Assembly (NCBI GenBank): GCA_964615375.1
Contig: CAZTOW010000002.1
Location: 62,001 to 126,000 of the forward strand
Source: CAZKWG01 sp964615375
Lineage (GTDB): Bacteria > Myxococcota_A > UBA796 > CAZKWG01
Length of the DNA stretch: 64,000 nucleotides
Reading direction: 5' to 3'
This document shows positions 40,551 to 49,086 of the stretch, piece by piece. Position 1 is the first letter of the stretch; each line of letters begins with the position of its first letter. The notes below the pieces were generated by a model. It did not search any database. It had not been told where the DNA came from and saw only the letters and a list, made by a program, of their open reading frames with translations. The translations under genes and the position numbers were made by a program.

Positions 40551-42719
40551 ATGTACACCCTGCTCGCCCTGCTGATGATCGCGACGCCCAGGTCACTTGG
40601 CGCGTCCAATGCGTACAACGCGCACGGCTTCACCCTCGTGCCCAGCGACGGGGACCTGCACGACCCCCTGGGCATGTGGCGCCCCGAGCTTCAGGTCCCG
40701 CGCTCGCTCGGCGTCGGCGCGGTGCTCGAATTCGCCAAGGCGCCCCTGGTGTCCTACTACTACGAAGGACAGGAGCTCCAGAGCCAGGCCCTGGTCGACA
40801 ACCTGTTCGGCGTCAACCTGGGCGCGAGCTACGCCCTGCACAGGCGGGTGGCGCTCACGCTGGCCATGCCCGTGTGGATCACGTCCACGGACGCCAGTGG
40901 CGACGCGCACCCCGGGTTGGGTGATCTGCGCTTCGCCGCGCCCATCGGCCTCATCCTGCCCGACACCGCGCAGGGAGGCACCCCTGGCGAGCGCGACGGC
41001 TTCGCGCTCAGCGTCATCCCCTTCGCCAACCTCCCCTCAGGCGCGGCCGATCTGTATCTCGGCGCCGGCGGCTTCGGCGCGGGCGGCCTGCTGGCGGCCG
41101 GCTACGGTCTCGGGAGATGGCAATTCTTCGGCGACCTGGGCGCGGAGATCACGCCGCAGGTCGAGGACCTCTCCAACATGCACGGCGGGAGCTTCGCCAA
41201 GGCCGGGCTGGGCGCCAGCGTCCGGCTGGGGGAGCGCTTCGCCGTCCGCGGAGAGGGCACGCTGAACGCCAACCTCAACGCGAACGACGTCCCCTGGACG
41301 GAGTCTCCCTCGGAGCTCATCCTGAGCGGGCGTTACCGCGCAGACAGCGGTCTGAACGTCACGCTGGGCGGCGCGACGGCGCTCACGCCGGGGGCGGGCG
41401 CGGCGCGCTACCGCCTCTTCGCTGGGGTGGGCTACACCTTCGGGAAGGCCCCGGAGGAGGGCTGCACGCTGACGGTCATCGTCCAGGATCCCAAGGGCAA
41501 CGTCATCTCCAGCGCCCAGGTCACCAACGACGACCGCGTGATGAGCAGCGGCGACGACGGGCGCGCGAGCTTCGGCGCCTGCGAGCCGGGCACCAGCGGC
41601 GCGTTCACCGGCGCCGCCCCCGGCTACAAGCCCGGCAGCGCTGATCCCATCGAGCTCAAACCCGGCCCGAACGAGCGCGTCATCGTGCTGGAGCCTGACA
41701 CGGGCTGCACGCTGACCATCATCGTCCAGGACCCCCAGGGCAACGTGATCAACGGCGCCCAGGTCTCGTCGGACAACCGCGTGGTGAACAGCGACGGCGG
41801 CGGGCGCGCGGACTTCGGGGCCTGCGAGGTCGGCCCCAGCGGAAAGTTCGCGGCGAACTCCCCGCAGTACAAGCCCGGCAGCGCCGATCCCATCGAGCTC
41901 AAGCCCGGCCCGAACGAGCGGATCATCGTGCTCGAGCCGCTCCCCAGCCGGCTCAAGGTGGAGGTCTTCGACAGCGAGGGCAAGCCGCACGACGCGAACA
42001 TCCGCTTCCTGGCGGGGCCGAAGGAGCAGCCCCGCGTGCAGCTGGGCAAGGACGGTGAAGAGACGATGGACATGGCGGCGGGCACCTGGCGCCTGATGGC
42101 CACGGCGGAGACCGCCAGCGGGACCTACAACAAGGAGAAGGAGGTGACGCTCCCGCCCGGCGGCTTCGAGACCGTCACCTTCCGGCTCCCGGCCGGCGGC
42201 ATCGCCGACGTCTGCGAAGGCGAGAAGGCGATCCTCAACGACGTCAACTTCGACTTCGACAAGGACACCTTGAAGCCGGACGGCAAGCTGGCCCTGCAGC
42301 GCGTCGCCACCATGCTCAACCGCTGCCCGGACGTGCGGGTCGAGGTCGGCGGTCACACCGACGAGGTCGGCCCCGACGTGTACAACCTGGACCTGTCGCA
42401 GCGCCGCATGAACACCGTGGTCACCGAGCTGGTCAAGAACGGCGTGCAGAGCGAGCGCCTGGTGCCCGTGGGCTACGGCGAGTCGCAGCTCATCGTGAAG
42501 GTCCCGACGGAGGAGGCCTGCTCTCTGCCCTCGGACACGCCCGCCGAGCGTCGCAAGACCAACAAGCCCCAGGGCGCCTGCGCGGTGAACCGCCGCGTCG
42601 AGCTCACCCGCATCGAGGCGCCGGCGGCCCCCAAGGCGCCCGAGGAGACGAAGCCGGCCGAGGAGACGAAGCCGGCCAGGGATTCGGAGCCCACGAAGCC
42701 CCGCCAGCGGAACCGCTAG
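40551..42719 (+). CDS. OmpA-family outer-membrane protein with duplicated Ig-like domain
   Basis: A 722-residue protein with a short signal peptide. Residues ~20-300 look like an outer-membrane beta barrel ending Val-Gly-Tyr-Thr-Phe. Two tandem 81-residue domains follow (about 304-384 and 385-465; DNA unit 243 bp from 41460 and 41703), each starting Gly-Cys-Thr-Leu-Thr and ending Asn-Glu-Arg-x-Ile-Val-Leu-Glu-Pro. A further beta domain precedes the OmpA C-domain (~555-690), which has the Asp-Phe-Asp-Lys-Asp start and the peptidoglycan-binding Gly-Gly-His-Thr-Asp...Leu-Ser-Gln-Arg-Arg segment. A Glu/Lys/Pro tail ends it. It should link the outer membrane to peptidoglycan. Confidence 0.87.
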   Translation: MYTLLALLMIATPRSLGASNAYNAHGFTLVPSDGDLHDPLGMWRPELQVPRSLGVGAVLEFAKAPLVSYYYEGQELQSQALVDNLFGVNLGASYALHRRVALTLAMPVWITSTDASGDAHPGLGDLRFAAPIGLILPDTAQGGTPGERDGFALSVIPFANLPSGAADLYLGAGGFGAGGLLAAGYGLGRWQFFGDLGAEITPQVEDLSNMHGGSFAKAGLGASVRLGERFAVRGEGTLNANLNANDVPWTESPSELILSGRYRADSGLNVTLGGATALTPGAGAARYRLFAGVGYTFGKAPEEGCTLTVIVQDPKGNVISSAQVTNDDRVMSSGDDGRASFGACEPGTSGAFTGAAPGYKPGSADPIELKPGPNERVIVLEPDTGCTLTIIVQDPQGNVINGAQVSSDNRVVNSDGGGRADFGACEVGPSGKFAANSPQYKPGSADPIELKPGPNERIIVLEPLPSRLKVEVFDSEGKPHDANIRFLAGPKEQPRVQLGKDGEETMDMAAGTWRLMATAETASGTYNKEKEVTLPPGGFETVTFRLPAGGIADVCEGEKAILNDVNFDFDKDTLKPDGKLALQRVATMLNRCPDVRVEVGGHTDEVGPDVYNLDLSQRRMNTVVTELVKNGVQSERLVPVGYGESQLIVKVPTEEACSLPSDTPAERRKTNKPQGACAVNRRVELTRIEAPAAPKAPEETKPAEETKPARDSEPTKPRQRNR

Positions 42720-42851
42720 CTCGCAGCCCTCTCTCGCGGCCCGCGCGCGCGTCGTGCGGGCCGCGTTGACGCCCCGTTGACGCCGCCCCCCCGAGCTTCG
42801 ACGCCCCGATGACGCCTCGCCGCCCTAAGCGGGAGGGTGTCGAGGTGAATC

Positions 42852-44750
42852 GTGAGCTCCCCCCAATCCCTGATCCTCTCCCCCGAGGCCGAGCGCAGGC
42901 GTCAGCTCGCGCTGGCCCTGGGCGCGCTGGGCGTCGTCTACGGCGACATCGGCACCAGCCCGCTGTACGCGCTGCGCGAGTGCCTCAGCGGCCCGCACGG
43001 CCTGGCCCCCACCCCGGACAACGTGCTGGGCGTGCTCTCGCTGATCTTCTGGTCGCTGACCATGGTGGTCTCGGTCAAGTACCTCAGCTTCGTGCTGCGC
43101 GCCGACCACCGCGGCGAGGGCGGGGTGCTGGCGCTGCTGGGGCTCTCGCTGGAGGGCGGCAAGGCCGCGCCGCTGGGCGGGCTGGTGGTCCTCATCCTGC
43201 TGGGCACGGGCCTGCTCTTCGGTGACAGCGCGATCACGCCTGCCATCTCGGTGCTCTCGGCGGTGGAGGGCCTCGCCGTCGCCGCCCCGGCGCTACAACC
43301 CTGGGTTGTACCCGTGACCTGCGCGATCCTGCTGGCCCTCTTCGGGATCCAGCACCGCGGGACGGCCCGGGTGGGCGCGCTCTTCGGGCCGGTGATGGTG
43401 CTGTGGTTCAGCGCGCTGGCGCTGATGGGCCTGGTCCACATCGCGGGCAACCCCTCGGTGCTCTGGGCGATCTCGCCCACCCACGCCGTGCGGTTCTTCC
43501 TGGACAACCGCGTGCACGGCTTCCTGGCCCTGGGCAGCGTGGTGCTGGCGTTCACCGGCGCGGAGGCCCTGTACGCGGACATGGGGCACTTCGGGCGCGG
43601 GCCCATCCGGCGCGCCTGGTTCTCCTTCGTGTTCCCCGCCCTGCTGCTCAACTATTTCGGCCAGGGCGCGCTGCTGCTGGCCCGGCCAGAGCTGGCCGGG
43701 ACGGTCTTCTTCAGCCAGGTGCCTCAGGGTGGGCTGACCTGGGCGCTGGTGGCGCTGTCCACGGCGGCCACGATCATCGCGTCGCAGGCGCTGATCTCCG
43801 GGACCTTCTCGCTGGTGAGCCAGGCGGTGCAGCTGGGCTACTTCCCCCGCGTCACCGTGCGCCACACCTCGGCGACCACGGAGGGCCAGATCTACAGCCC
43901 CGAGATCAACTGGGGCATGGCGGCGGCCTGCCTGGCGCTGGTCATCAGCTTCAAGAGCTCGGGCGGGCTTGCGGCGGCCTACGGCGTGGCGGTGACCGGG
44001 ACGCTGTGCGTGACCTCGCTGGCCTTCTACTCGGTGAGCCGGACGCGCTGGGGCTGGCCGACGAAGCGCGCCCTGCCCCTGCTCCTGCTCTTCCTGTCCT
44101 TCGATCTCCCCTACTTCGCGGCCAACCTCGTCAAGCTGAGCAGCGGCGGCTACATCCCCGTCCTGATGGCGGCGGTGGCGCTGGCGGTCATGGTGACCTG
44201 GAAGCGCGGGCGCCTGCTGCTGGCCGAGCACTTCGCCGCCACGGCCTGGCCCATGGAGCGCCTCCAGGGGATGCTGGAGCGGAGCGAGGTCCTGCGCGCC
44301 CCAGGCAGCGTCATCGTGATGGCCTCCACGGACGCCTACGTGCCGCCCATCTTGAGCTCGCAGATCCACCACTTCGGCGCGCTCCAGCAGCACGTCGCGC
44401 TGCTGACGGTCCGGGTGAGCTCCGAGCCGCACGTCGCTTGCGAACGCCGGGCCGAGGTGCGAGAGCTGGGCGGCGGGATCTGGCGGATCATCCTGAACTT
44501 CGGCTTCATGGACGAGCCCGACGTCCCCCGCGCCCTGCGCCGGGAGCTCGCCCGCCCCCTGCCCTTCGACCCTCAGCAGAGCACCTGGCTGCTGGGCCAC
44601 GAGAGCTTCGTCGCCTCCGGTCAAGGTCAGATGGGCGTGGCCCAGGAGACGCTCTTCGCCTTCCTGGCCCGCAACGCGCTGCCCGCCACGGCCTGGTTCC
44701 GACTGCCCCCCGACCGCGTGCTGGAGGTCGGGATCCGGCTGGACCTGTGA
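42852..44750 (+). CDS. kup: Kup-type potassium uptake transporter
   Basis: A 632-residue K+/H+ symporter of the Kup/HAK/KT family in the inner membrane. The signature Val-Val-Tyr-Gly-Asp-Ile-Gly-Thr-Ser-Pro-Leu-Tyr-Ala is near residues 28-40, followed by Gly-Glu-Gly-Gly-Val-Leu-Ala-Leu-Leu and about 12 membrane helices, with a soluble C-terminal part. The start is GTG 42852 after GAGGTG. It is the first gene of a three-gene set with a KdpD-like kinase and a KdpE-like regulator (32-base gap, then a 4-base overlap), which suggests its expression is tied to potassium sensing. Confidence 0.95.
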   Translation: MSSPQSLILSPEAERRRQLALALGALGVVYGDIGTSPLYALRECLSGPHGLAPTPDNVLGVLSLIFWSLTMVVSVKYLSFVLRADHRGEGGVLALLGLSLEGGKAAPLGGLVVLILLGTGLLFGDSAITPAISVLSAVEGLAVAAPALQPWVVPVTCAILLALFGIQHRGTARVGALFGPVMVLWFSALALMGLVHIAGNPSVLWAISPTHAVRFFLDNRVHGFLALGSVVLAFTGAEALYADMGHFGRGPIRRAWFSFVFPALLLNYFGQGALLLARPELAGTVFFSQVPQGGLTWALVALSTAATIIASQALISGTFSLVSQAVQLGYFPRVTVRHTSATTEGQIYSPEINWGMAAACLALVISFKSSGGLAAAYGVAVTGTLCVTSLAFYSVSRTRWGWPTKRALPLLLLFLSFDLPYFAANLVKLSSGGYIPVLMAAVALAVMVTWKRGRLLLAEHFAATAWPMERLQGMLERSEVLRAPGSVIVMASTDAYVPPILSSQIHHFGALQQHVALLTVRVSSEPHVACERRAEVRELGGGIWRIILNFGFMDEPDVPRALRRELARPLPFDPQQSTWLLGHESFVASGQGQMGVAQETLFAFLARNALPATAWFRLPPDRVLEVGIRLDL

Positions 44751-44782
44751 CCGCGGGCCCGCGGTCGGCTATCGGTGCGCGC

Positions 44783-46645
44783 ATGAGCGATCCCCTCCCC
44801 TCACCTCCCCCGCCGGCTCCGCCGCGCGAGCGCCTGATGGTGGCGCTGAGCGCGGCGCCCCAGTCGGGGGCGCTGATCGGGGTGGCCGCCCGGACCGCGG
44901 CGGCGCTGGGCCTGCCCTGGCTGGCGGTCTCGGTGGAGCCCGCCTCCCGCGAGCGCACGCCCGAGGAGTCGCGCCGGGTCATCGAGGCGCTGCTGATGGC
45001 CGAGCAGCTGGGCGCAGAGACCCTGGTGGTGCGCGGGGACGACGTGCCCGAGGCCCTGCTGGCCGCGGCGCGGGCCCGGGGCGTGACGCGGATGATCGTC
45101 GGGCGCCCCACCCGGGCCTCCCTGCGCGACCGCCTCCGCGGATCGCTGCTGGATCGCCTGCTCCGCGAGGCCAGCGGCATCGAGGTGCTGGTGACCAGCG
45201 CGGGCGAGCCCCCGCCCAGCCCTCCCCCGCCGCCCCGCCCGCGAGCGACCTGGCGGGAGTACGCCACCGCCTGCCTGGGCGTGGGGCTGGCCCCCCTGCT
45301 GGGGGTGGCGCTGGGCCCCCTGCTGGAGGTCGCCGACCACGCCCTGCTGCACCTGCTGGCCGTGATCCTGGTGGCCAGCCGCGTCTCCCGCGGGCCCGCC
45401 GTCTTCGCGGTCCTGCTGGCGGTGTTGAGCTTCGACGTGGCCTTCGTGCCGCCCTACGGCACGCTGCGGGTGGCCGAGCCGCGCTTCCTGGTCACCTTCC
45501 TGGTCATGTTTCTGGTCGGGTTCGTGGTCAGCTCGCTGACCGTGCGGGTGCGGGAGCAGGCGGAGGCGGCGCGGCGACGGGAGCGCCGGACCCAGGCCCT
45601 CTACGCGATGACCCGCGCCCTGGCGGAGGGTGGGGAGCGGGCGACCCTGGCCCGCGCCGCGGCCGAGCACACCGCCACCCTGGTCTCCGGCCGCGCCACC
45701 CTGCGCCTGGAGGGCCTCGAGCCCTTCGTGGCCACCTCCAGCCCCCCGCCCGAGGGCGCCCCGGCCCTCCAGCTCCCGCTCCGCGGGCGGGAGCGCGGCT
45801 TCGGGGACCTGGAGGTGGAGCCCGCCGGCCCCCTGGACCCCGAGCAACGCCAGCTCCTCGAGCTCTTCGCCGCGGCCATCGGCAGCGCCCTGGAGCGGGA
45901 GCGCTCGCGCGAGGAGGCGGAGCGGGCGGCGCGGGCCGTGGAGGTCGAGCGGGCGCGCAACGGGCTGCTCTCGGCGATCTCCCACGATCTCCGCACGCCC
46001 CTGGCCAGCGTGGTGGGCGGGCTGAGCGTGGTGCTGGGCGGGGAGATCGCCGGGCGCGACCGGGCCACCCTGGAGACCGCGCGCGACGAGGCGGAGCGGC
46101 TGGGGCGCCTGCTGCAGGGCCTCCTGGACCTGACCCGCCTGAGCGCGGGTGGACTACAACCCCGGCTGGAGTGGTGGCCCGCCTCGGAGCTGGTCAGCGG
46201 GGCCCGCGCGCGCGTCCAGGGCATGCTGAGCGGGCGAGCGCTGCGCGTGGAGATCGAGCCCCCGGACCTGGAGATCCACGCCGACGGCCTCCTGCTGGGC
46301 GAGCTGCTGGAGAACCTGCTGGAGAACGCCGCCCGCTACGCCCCGCCCGGCACCACGGTGGACCTGACCGTGCGACGTGCGGGCGAGGAGGTGCGCCTCT
46401 CCGTGCGCGACCGCGGGCCGGGCGTGCCCGAGGCCGAGCGGGCGCGGATCTTCGAGCGCTTCTACCGGGTGGAGGACGGCGGGCGGCACCCCGGCGCCGG
46501 CCTCGGCCTGGCCATCTGCGCGGCCGTCGCCCGCGTCCACGGCGGGCGGATCTCCGTGCACGCCCCCGAGGACGGGCCGGGCGCGCGCTTCGTGGTGGAG
46601 CTTCCCTCGGCGGGCGCGCCGCCGCGGGTCCTGGAGGACGAGTGA
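44783..46645 (+). CDS. KdpD-like sensor histidine kinase lacking the N-terminal KdpD domain
   Basis: A 620-residue kinase. Residues ~15-140 are the universal-stress-protein-like part of KdpD. Four close-packed hydrophobic helices follow (~160-255, DUF4118-like), then a GAF-like region (~270-370), and the kinase core with His401 in Ser-His-Asp-Leu-Arg-Thr-Pro-Leu and a C-terminal ATPase domain (Asn-Leu-Leu-Glu-Asn-Ala, Asp-Arg-Gly-Pro-Gly-Val). The ~200-residue N-terminal Walker-type KdpD domain of E. coli KdpD is absent. It should phosphorylate the KdpE-like protein, whose GTG overlaps its stop. Confidence 0.88.
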   Translation: MSDPLPSPPPPAPPRERLMVALSAAPQSGALIGVAARTAAALGLPWLAVSVEPASRERTPEESRRVIEALLMAEQLGAETLVVRGDDVPEALLAAARARGVTRMIVGRPTRASLRDRLRGSLLDRLLREASGIEVLVTSAGEPPPSPPPPPRPRATWREYATACLGVGLAPLLGVALGPLLEVADHALLHLLAVILVASRVSRGPAVFAVLLAVLSFDVAFVPPYGTLRVAEPRFLVTFLVMFLVGFVVSSLTVRVREQAEAARRRERRTQALYAMTRALAEGGERATLARAAAEHTATLVSGRATLRLEGLEPFVATSSPPPEGAPALQLPLRGRERGFGDLEVEPAGPLDPEQRQLLELFAAAIGSALERERSREEAERAARAVEVERARNGLLSAISHDLRTPLASVVGGLSVVLGGEIAGRDRATLETARDEAERLGRLLQGLLDLTRLSAGGLQPRLEWWPASELVSGARARVQGMLSGRALRVEIEPPDLEIHADGLLLGELLENLLENAARYAPPGTTVDLTVRRAGEEVRLSVRDRGPGVPEAERARIFERFYRVEDGGRHPGAGLGLAICAAVARVHGGRISVHAPEDGPGARFVVELPSAGAPPRVLEDE

Positions 46646-47334
46646 GCGAGGCACCAAGGGCGCTGATCATCGACGACGAGCAGCCGGTACGCCGCTTCCT
46701 CCGCCATGGGCTGGAGGGCGCCGGCCTTCGCACCCTGGAGGCGTCCACCGGCCGGGAGGGCCTCTCGCTGGCGGCCCAGTACGTGCCCGAGCTGATCCTC
46801 CTGGACCTCGGCCTGCCCGACATGGACGGGGTGGACCTGTGCCGCGCCCTGCGGGAGTGGTACCGCGGCGGGATCCTGGTGGTCTCCGCCCGCGACCAGG
46901 AGGCGGTGAAGGTGCGGGCCCTGGACGAGGGCGCCGACGACTACGTCACCAAGCCCTTCGGCATGCCCGAGCTGCTGGCCCGCGTGCGCGTCGCCCTCCG
47001 CCACGCCGCCACCCTGGGCCAGGCCCCCGATCCCGTGCTGAGCCTCGGCCCCCTCACCCTCGATCTCGCCGCCCGGCGCGTCCTGCGCGGCGAGGACGAG
47101 GTCCACCTCACCCCCACCGAGTACCGGCTCTTCGTGGTCCTGGCCCGCGCGGCCGGCAAGGTCGTGACCCAGCGCCAGCTCATCACGGAGGTCTGGGGCC
47201 CGCGCGCCGGGGACAAGGCCCACGATCTGCGCGTCTACATGGCCCGCCTGCGCGAGAAGCTGGAGCCCGATGGCCAGAGCCCGGAGATCTTCCAGACGGA
47301 GCTGGGCGTAGGATATCGGCTTCTGGTGGGGTGA
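46642..47334 (+). CDS. kdpE: KdpE-like response regulator
   Basis: A 230-residue OmpR-family regulator. The receiver domain has Asp11-Asp12, phospho-acceptor Asp55 (Leu-Ile-Leu-Leu-Asp) and Lys near 105 (Val-Thr-Lys-Pro-Phe). The C-terminal winged helix ends in Val-Gly-Tyr-Arg-Leu-Leu. GTG start overlaps the kinase stop (GTGA), so the two are translated together. In other bacteria KdpE turns on kdpFABC under K+ limitation; here no kdpFABC is near, and kup is the obvious target. Confidence 0.92.
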   Translation: MSEAPRALIIDDEQPVRRFLRHGLEGAGLRTLEASTGREGLSLAAQYVPELILLDLGLPDMDGVDLCRALREWYRGGILVVSARDQEAVKVRALDEGADDYVTKPFGMPELLARVRVALRHAATLGQAPDPVLSLGPLTLDLAARRVLRGEDEVHLTPTEYRLFVVLARAAGKVVTQRQLITEVWGPRAGDKAHDLRVYMARLREKLEPDGQSPEIFQTELGVGYRLLVG

Positions 47335-47340
47335 GGCCGC

Positions 47341-48696
47341 TCAGGGCGCGGCGGTGGAGCCGGCCAGCGCCCCGCGCAGGTAGCTGGTGCGCATGTCGAT
47401 GAAGCTCTCCATGGCGTCCTTGGCGCTCTCCATGCGGCTCTGATCGGTGGCGGAGGCGTAGGGCAGCAGCTGCTCGTGCAGGGCGCTCAGGCGCGCGCTC
47501 AGGTAGTCCTCGGAGAGGATGGTCTCGGAGAGCTCGGCGTAGCGGGCCAGGTAACGCTCCTGGATGGCCTCGTCGGCGAAGAGGCGGCGGACGAGCGGGC
47601 GGTCGGTGCCCTCGCCCTCGTTGACGGGCGCGTACTCGCTCTCGACGAGGTTGTAGAGAGGGTCCGCCCCGGTCCCCATCTTGTTGAAGGTGCTGTCTAC
47701 ATAGGGGCTGAAGGTGTTGTCCAGATCCCAGGGGATGTAGACCATGCGGCCGGATCGCCGGTCCTCGTAGAGCCAGTAGTTCTTGGGGCGCTGAGGGTAG
47801 GAGTCCCAGTTGGACACGAAGTTGGACACGACGAGGTAGTCAATCAGGCTATCTACGTCTACGGCGCCCTCCACCCAGGCGGCGAAGGCGTCGTCGTCCA
47901 GGTGGTTCAGGTCGTCGAGGAAGGCGCGGAGGACCGCGACGTCCTCGGGGTTCACCTCGTCGTTGGTCTTCTTCGTGTAGTGGTAGAGATAGTCGGCGTC
48001 CTCGTCGCCCAGCCAGTCCAGCAGCGCGAAGTACTGGGGCTCATAGGGAAGGTCGTAGGCGGCCTTGTACAGATCGCCCTCGTCGTCCCCGAACCAGTCC
48101 TGAAGCCAGGCCTTGTTGTCCGGGTCGGCGTACTGCAGGTACACGCCCTGGTACTCTCCGTTCACCTGCAACACGACGTGCTCGGCCTCGGGCACGGCGA
48201 CGCCGGCGAAGCGCATCAGGTCCCAGGACATCTGCGCGCTGAAGTGAGGCTCGTAGTTGAAATTCCACTCCCGGCGGTCCTGGTAGGGGTCGTCCTCGGC
48301 GAACTTCACCTTCCAGTTGCGCAGGTCGTAGCTGCGCATCACGTTGAGCAGGGCGTAGGCGCCGCGGTAGCTGAGGTCGACCGTGTGCTCGACGCCGTCC
48401 TCGTCCACGAAGACGCCCACCTCGTCGGGCGCGTGGAAGGGGTCGGCGTCCAGGCGGGCCATGGCGTCGGCGTCGATACGGATGTTGACGGTGCGGACCT
48501 CGGCGGGCAGGGCGTCGGGGTCAACCTCGGGGCGGCTCCAGTCCACGCCGGGGACGCTCTCCAGCGGGGCGCCGGTGTCGGGGGGCGAGCCGGTGTCGGG
48601 GGGCGAGCCGGTGTGGCCGGTGTCGGTGGATTCTGAGCTGAGAACACCGATCTTGACGGGGTCGGCGCAGGCGAGGAGGAGGAGGAGCGGGTGCAT
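47341..48696 (-). CDS. CotH-kinase-family lipoprotein
   Basis: A 451-residue exported protein. The signal ends Leu-Leu-Ala-Cys (Cys10), then a linker with repeated Ser-Pro-Pro-Asp-Thr-Gly units. The rest is a CotH-type fold: Tyr-Asp-Leu-Arg-Asn-Trp-Lys-Val-Lys-Phe (ATP-site lysine), the Asp-Leu-Met-Arg-Phe-Ala-Gly-Val segment, Tyr-Leu-Val-Val-Ser-Asn-Phe-Val-Ser-Asn-Trp-Asp-Ser (catalytic Asn/Asp region), and Tyr-Ile-Pro-Trp-Asp-Leu-Asp-Asn-Thr-Phe (metal-binding Asp). CotH proteins phosphorylate other surface or spore proteins. Its substrate here is unknown. The 3' end faces kdpE with a 6-base gap. Confidence 0.85.
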   Translation of the reverse strand: MHPLLLLLACADPVKIGVLSSESTDTGHTGSPPDTGSPPDTGAPLESVPGVDWSRPEVDPDALPAEVRTVNIRIDADAMARLDADPFHAPDEVGVFVDEDGVEHTVDLSYRGAYALLNVMRSYDLRNWKVKFAEDDPYQDRREWNFNYEPHFSAQMSWDLMRFAGVAVPEAEHVVLQVNGEYQGVYLQYADPDNKAWLQDWFGDDEGDLYKAAYDLPYEPQYFALLDWLGDEDADYLYHYTKKTNDEVNPEDVAVLRAFLDDLNHLDDDAFAAWVEGAVDVDSLIDYLVVSNFVSNWDSYPQRPKNYWLYEDRRSGRMVYIPWDLDNTFSPYVDSTFNKMGTGADPLYNLVESEYAPVNEGEGTDRPLVRRLFADEAIQERYLARYAELSETILSEDYLSARLSALHEQLLPYASATDQSRMESAKDAMESFIDMRTSYLRGALAGSTAAP

Positions 48697-49086
48697 GCGG
48701 GGAATGTAATCACGCGGCGGGTCAGGGACGGGAACAGGTGATCGGATGCGCGCGACGACGGCACCGGGGTGGCGTGAGCGGGGCGGAGAGGGTGGCTGGG
48801 TGTTGAGGTTTTTCGGGCGTTTAACCGCGGAGGACGCGGAGCGCGCGGAGTCGACGCGAGAGGGGGCGGGGCGGGTCGAGAGGTCGCCGCCGCGCTCGGG
48901 AGGGGGCCTTTGGGGGCTTCGCCGTCTGGCGGGGTGGATGGGTGTAGTACCGGAAAGCGAGATTCTCGCTGGAGTGTGGATGTTGCGAGAAAACCAAATC
49001 GGAACACTCTGAATTCAGCTACCTACGCCGCGTCCAGAGATTCCTGTGGTAGCGTAAAGCGGTCACCCCAGGTTGAGGAGATTCAG
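48697..49086. other. 390-base gap with a dyad repeat and possible promoter
   Basis: No gene is seen. It contains an AACCGCGGAGGACGCGGAG-type repeat (48822-48861) related in style to the CCAAGG arms at 27.7 kb, and a 7-bp inverted repeat TTCTCGC/GCGAGAA (48963-48991). The last ~80 bases are AT-richer and should hold the promoter of the RNase III-like gene, with GAGGAG just before its ATG. Confidence 0.5.
48822..48861 (+). repeat. Short GGAGGACGCGGAG-type repeat
   Basis: AACCGCGG-AGGACGCGG-AGCGCGCGG-AG is a run of 9-base units. This kind of run is one arm of the dispersed dyads seen in many environmental genomes; the second arm is not visible here. Confidence 0.45.
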
